Positions 6,079-8,566 of a stretch of DNA of 8,566 bases are shown in pieces. The notes under the pieces are model-generated. The model made no database searches. It had not been told where the DNA came from and saw nothing but the letters and a program-made list of their open reading frames with translations. The first letter of the stretch is position 1. Each line of letters begins with the position of its first letter. This DNA is from Dehalococcoidales bacterium. Its GTDB lineage: Bacteria > Chloroflexota > Dehalococcoidia > Dehalococcoidales > ARS1013. Location: assembly GCA_002690375.1 (NCBI GenBank), contig NZEH01000007.1, forward strand, positions 4,618-13,183. The letters run 5' to 3'. Made by a program: the position numbers and the translations under genes.

Positions 6079-6465
6079 TCAGCGTTGCCGGTAAGGATAG
6101 AAAACTAGGAAAGCGACAGTGAAGATAGCCGTCAAAGAAATCTCTGTCCATGTCTGACTGAAGGCAATGTAGCCTTGGGCGACAGTGTATAATTGGATTA
6201 CTAATAATAGAGCGGCCCATATTATAGCAAATCTAATCCCGTTAATATTCTGGAGAGGGTTAAGAGCGGTGATTATGAACCAGACTCCAGCGGCAATGAA
6301 AGCGCTACCTAGTAAGGCCATTGTATATCGCACAAGTGCAAGTGCTTCAACTGATTCTGTAAACCCCAACAACGCGGCTAGTCCGTTAGGGTCAACAATA
6401 AGAAAAAGGCCCTGTACCATATGTATAGCTCCGAAGAGAACTAGGGCTACCTTTAGGTTACGCAT
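6079..6465 (-). CDS. Small four-helix membrane protein of unknown function
   Basis: I do not recognise a function. The 128 aa contain four likely membrane helices, at about 5-24, 45-68, 78-98 and 108-123, joined by short loops. The N-terminus is weakly basic and the tail ends 'YPYRQR', consistent with cytoplasmic termini. The layout resembles the many small DUF-type four-helix membrane proteins (for instance BphX-like or DUF4345-like), but no diagnostic motif is visible. There are no Cys residues or obvious catalytic pairs. The start is well supported: GGAGGT (- strand, bases 6479-6474) lies eight bases before the ATG, and a strong promoter sits farther upstream. So it is probably transcribed on its own rather than only from the preceding - strand gene. 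It converges with valS and there is no space for a shared terminator between the stops. Confidence 0.8.
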   Translation of the reverse strand: MRNLKVALVLFGAIHMVQGLFLIVDPNGLAALLGFTESVEALALVRYTMALLGSAFIAAGVWFIITALNPLQNINGIRFAIIWAALLLVIQLYTVAQGYIAFSQTWTEISLTAIFTVAFLVFYPYRQR

Positions 6466-6539
6466 GACTATTTACCTCCCTAGACGATAGAAAGGCTCCT
6501 TTCCTTTATTCGCCCTAACCTTCAGTCACTAGCTTAGCA

Positions 6540-6568
6540 ATTCTACCCAACCCTAGACAATATGTCAA
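6540..6568 (-). promoter_or_regulatory. Sigma-70-type promoter for the membrane-protein gene
   Basis: On the - strand, TTGACA (bases 6568-6563) and TAGAAT (6545-6540) are separated by exactly 17 bases. The -35 is perfect and the -10 matches five of six positions. Transcription would begin near 6533, leaving a leader of about 67 bases. That leader contains a small hairpin (6490-6503, GAAAG/CTTTC) and ends in a strong GGAGGT ribosome site. This is the best promoter in the window. Confidence 0.65.
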
Positions 6569-6583
6569 TGGGGATCCCTCTGG

Positions 6584-7264
6584 CTAACCATATTTTGCTG
6601 CAGGGGAGGTATTCCTCTTTAACCACTCAAGCGCCTTTTTGGTATCAGAAGCAACCCTTTCCTTGTCACAGTGTTTCAGCCGATAGCTAAAACACCAGTA
6701 GGTAAACTCCTTTAATTCGGTTGGATTGGTAGTCCTTTTTTGAGGGTAGCCCTTCTCGTTCCTGAAGTCTTTGAGCAACTCGGGCCCAGTGGTGCCGTAT
6801 ATCCGCCGGTAAGCCTCGTTAGCCGTGTCCTGCTCACTAGGTGAGGCTAAAGGCTGTTTTTCCTTGCGTACCTCTCTCCCAACTGCCAGAACTAGCGCTT
6901 CCTCTGCAGTAATACCGTAAAAGTAGTTTAAGTGCTGGCGATAGTGGTTACTGCCGATAAGCTTCTTGAATTCGTCCATGCTTAGCTCAAGCGGAGGCTT
7001 GCCGTGGGTAAGGAGTGCCGCCTTCTCATCCTCGGGCAGTAGTCCATCCACTGCTGTAAGCAGGCGTTCAGACAGTGTTAGCCAGTCAAGGGCTTCTCCG
7101 GCAATAAGGTAACGATAAGTGCGTCCGTTTATGGTCTCCTCGGCCGTCTGCCACAAGCCGATAGCCCCTAAGAGGGCGATATACCAGTGCTTACCAGAGG
7201 CGATAGCCTCTTTAAGATGCCTTACCGCCGCTTCATCAGCCGGAGTCAACGGGTTATTATTCAT
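6584..7264 (-). CDS. Conserved-looking hypothetical soluble protein (226 aa)
   Basis: I do not recognise a characterised family. The product is charged, mostly helical by eye, and has no signal peptide or membrane segment. Visible landmarks: 'LKEAIASGKHWYIALLGAIGLW' (17-38) compressed as a helix with aromatic residues, 'GRTYRYLIAGEALDWL' (47-62), 'LLPEDEKAAL' (75-84), 'HYRQHLNYFYGITAEEAL' (107-124), and a basic tail with 'EFTYWCFSYRLKHCD' (186-200) whose two Cys are not a zinc-type pair. Its text resembles unannotated Dehalococcoidia proteins I recall only loosely, so a lineage-restricted family is an inference. It lies 129 bases downstream of secA on the same strand. The ATG at 7264 has no clear ribosome binding site, and no better upstream start is seen. 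A -10-like TAAAAT just upstream has only a poor -35. Confidence 0.75.
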   Translation of the reverse strand: MNNNPLTPADEAAVRHLKEAIASGKHWYIALLGAIGLWQTAEETINGRTYRYLIAGEALDWLTLSERLLTAVDGLLPEDEKAALLTHGKPPLELSMDEFKKLIGSNHYRQHLNYFYGITAEEALVLAVGREVRKEKQPLASPSEQDTANEAYRRIYGTTGPELLKDFRNEKGYPQKRTTNPTELKEFTYWCFSYRLKHCDKERVASDTKKALEWLKRNTSPAAKYG

Positions 7265-7393
7265 TGGCTTTTATTTTACCGAACTATGTTGATTACCAAC
7301 TCACCAGATTCAATTCAGGCCCGATTTACTACCTCGCTTAAGGTTATGAACTGAGCATTTTGAGAAGGGTTTCAAACTCCTCGATAGATAGTC

Positions 7394-8566
7394 TTATTTC
7401 CCACAGCATTTCTTGAATTTTTTGCCACTGCCGCAGTGGCAAGGGTCGTTTCGCCCCATCTTTTTACCGGTAGACCTTGCCGGCTGCCTTCTGTCACTAC
7501 CAGTCCCTACGGCGGCAAGCTCGGCCATTGGTGAGGCTACCGACTGGGGGGCTTCCTTGCGGGTAATACCAGAATGGTATATAGTATGAACCACATCATG
7601 CTGAATGGCAGACATGAGATCCTCAAACATACGGTGGCTTTCTCGCTTGTAGGCTACTAGCGGATCTCGTTGAGCCATCGCCTGAAGTCCTATCCCTTGG
7701 CGTATATAGTCTATCGCTGTCAGATGCTCTATCCACAGGTTGTCAATAGTGCGTAGCATTATCAGCCGCTCCAGTACCCTCATGTTATCTGCGCCCAGCT
7801 CTTTCTCCCGCTCGTCATATAGCGCCGCGGTATGCTTAGTGAGCCTTTCTTCAATCTGTTCCGATTTCATCTGGGAGAGAGCTTGGGCGTTTATTTCCGC
7901 AGGTGGGGGAAGGATGGTAGCCACTTCAGCGATGAGACCATCAAGGTCAGGTTCATGCGCATCGGCTAGGTGGGCAGCTACCACGCCCTGAAGCTCTTCC
8001 CTTACCATGGACAGAATGTTTGACTTAAGGTCGGCACCACTCAACGTTTTTCTTCGTTCGTCGTAGATAATCTCCCGCTGTCTATTTATAACATCATCAT
8101 ATTCCACCAAGTGTTTACGGATATCAAAGTGGTAGCCTTCAACACGCTTCTGTGCCTCGCCGATAGAGCGGGTGACCAGTCTATTCTCAATCGGGGTATT
8201 CTCATCCATACCAGCCCATTCCATAAGCCCCTTGATTTTGTCGCTACCAAAACGGCGCATAATGTCATCCTCTACAGAGACATAGAAGCGGGAGCTTCCC
8301 GGGTCTCCTTGGCGGCCTGCTCTGCCTCTTAGCTGGTTATCAATGCGGCGTGCCTCGTGGCGCTCAGTGCCAGTAACATGAAGCCCACCGAGCTCAACCA
8401 CTTGGTTGTGGTTTTCCTGCCACTTACGCCACTCTAGCTTATCTCCGTTAGTCGGTTCTTTGCCGCCGAGCACAATATCAACGCCGCGCCCAGCCATATT
8501 GGTGGCTACAGTAACCGCTCCTAGCTCGCCGGCTCGGGCAATGATGTCGGCCTCTTTCTCATGTTG
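7394..8566 (-). CDS. secA: Preprotein translocase ATPase SecA, C-terminal part (gene enters from right edge)
   Basis: SecA is the motor that drives unfolded preproteins through SecYEG at the inner membrane. The frame is open to the window edge; 390 residues are visible, under half of a typical SecA. In order: 'GAVTVATNMAGRGVDIVLGG' of the second nucleotide-binding domain (usual GTDI is GVDI here), 'GLHVTGTERHEARRIDNQLRGR' split over 'AGRQGDPGSS' (helicase motif VI region with the arginine finger), the helical scaffold and wing ('RKHLVEYDDVINRQREIIY'), 'LRTIDNLWIEHL' with 'IRQGIGLQAMAQRDPL', a flexible linker, and the zinc-binding SEC-C tail 'CHCGSGKKFKKCC' (CxCx8CC), which binds SecB or ribosomes in other bacteria. 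The TAA at 7396-7394 follows directly. The Met at 8497 is internal, not a start. The tail is intact and no frameshift is seen. Confidence 0.97.
   Translation of the reverse strand, partial: QHEKEADIIARAGELGAVTVATNMAGRGVDIVLGGKEPTNGDKLEWRKWQENHNQVVELGGLHVTGTERHEARRIDNQLRGRAGRQGDPGSSRFYVSVEDDIMRRFGSDKIKGLMEWAGMDENTPIENRLVTRSIGEAQKRVEGYHFDIRKHLVEYDDVINRQREIIYDERRKTLSGADLKSNILSMVREELQGVVAAHLADAHEPDLDGLIAEVATILPPPAEINAQALSQMKSEQIEERLTKHTAALYDEREKELGADNMRVLERLIMLRTIDNLWIEHLTAIDYIRQGIGLQAMAQRDPLVAYKRESHRMFEDLMSAIQHDVVHTIYHSGITRKEAPQSVASPMAELAAVGTGSDRRQPARSTGKKMGRNDPCHCGSGKKFKKCCGK

Noticed and set aside
6185..6490. 101-codon + strand open frame over the membrane-protein gene
   Set aside because: It is antisense to a gene with a good promoter, ribosome site and four membrane helices; it has no domain of its own.
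7740..7991. 83-codon + strand open frame within secA
   Set aside because: It is a Ser-rich shadow of the SecA scaffold coding strand.

Overview
The window looks like a chromosomal segment of a bacterium of the Chloroflexota, most likely class Dehalococcoidia. This rests on the gene set (an nnrD-coaX-coaBC run, then valS, with secA on the opposite strand), the SecA variant 'NMAGRGVDIVLGG', and a style of intergenic palindromic repeat that I associate from memory with such genomes. No rRNA or other marker gene is present, so the assignment is an inference. Base composition is moderate and looks even, with no clear transferred block apart from repeats and one broken gene.

Layout. Positions 1-6068 are read on the + strand: the 3' part of nnrD (NAD(P)H-hydrate repair), coaX (type III pantothenate kinase), coaBC (the next two steps of coenzyme A synthesis), a broken NYN/LabA-like gene, and valS (valyl-tRNA synthetase). 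From 6079 to the right edge everything is on the - strand. Read in its own direction, this part runs from the 3' portion of secA (entering at the right edge) to an unrecognised 226-aa soluble protein and then a 128-aa four-helix membrane protein. valS and the membrane-protein gene converge with only 10 bases between their stop codons.

How the genes work together. coaX and coaBC cover pantothenate to 4'-phosphopantetheine (the enzymes for the later steps are not in the window). nnrD is a housekeeping metabolite-repair gene beside them. The two gaps inside this metabolic block (466-675 and 1444-1694) are not empty: each holds a related palindromic repeat with the same left and right edges but a different middle. 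The second carries a further MITE-like element nested inside it. valS and secA are ordinary housekeeping genes.

Most worth a second look: (1) the paired composite repeats and the nested element; (2) the NYN gene, whose reading frame is split by about 149 bp flanked by near-identical short repeats and resumes in another frame before stopping early; (3) an unusually long spacer inside a zinc-binding CxxC pair of ValS plus a KMSKL signature; (4) a Ser where many CoaC domains have the flap Cys; (5) the unrecognised gene downstream of secA. I did not find a clearly new multi-gene system; most of the window is conserved housekeeping DNA.
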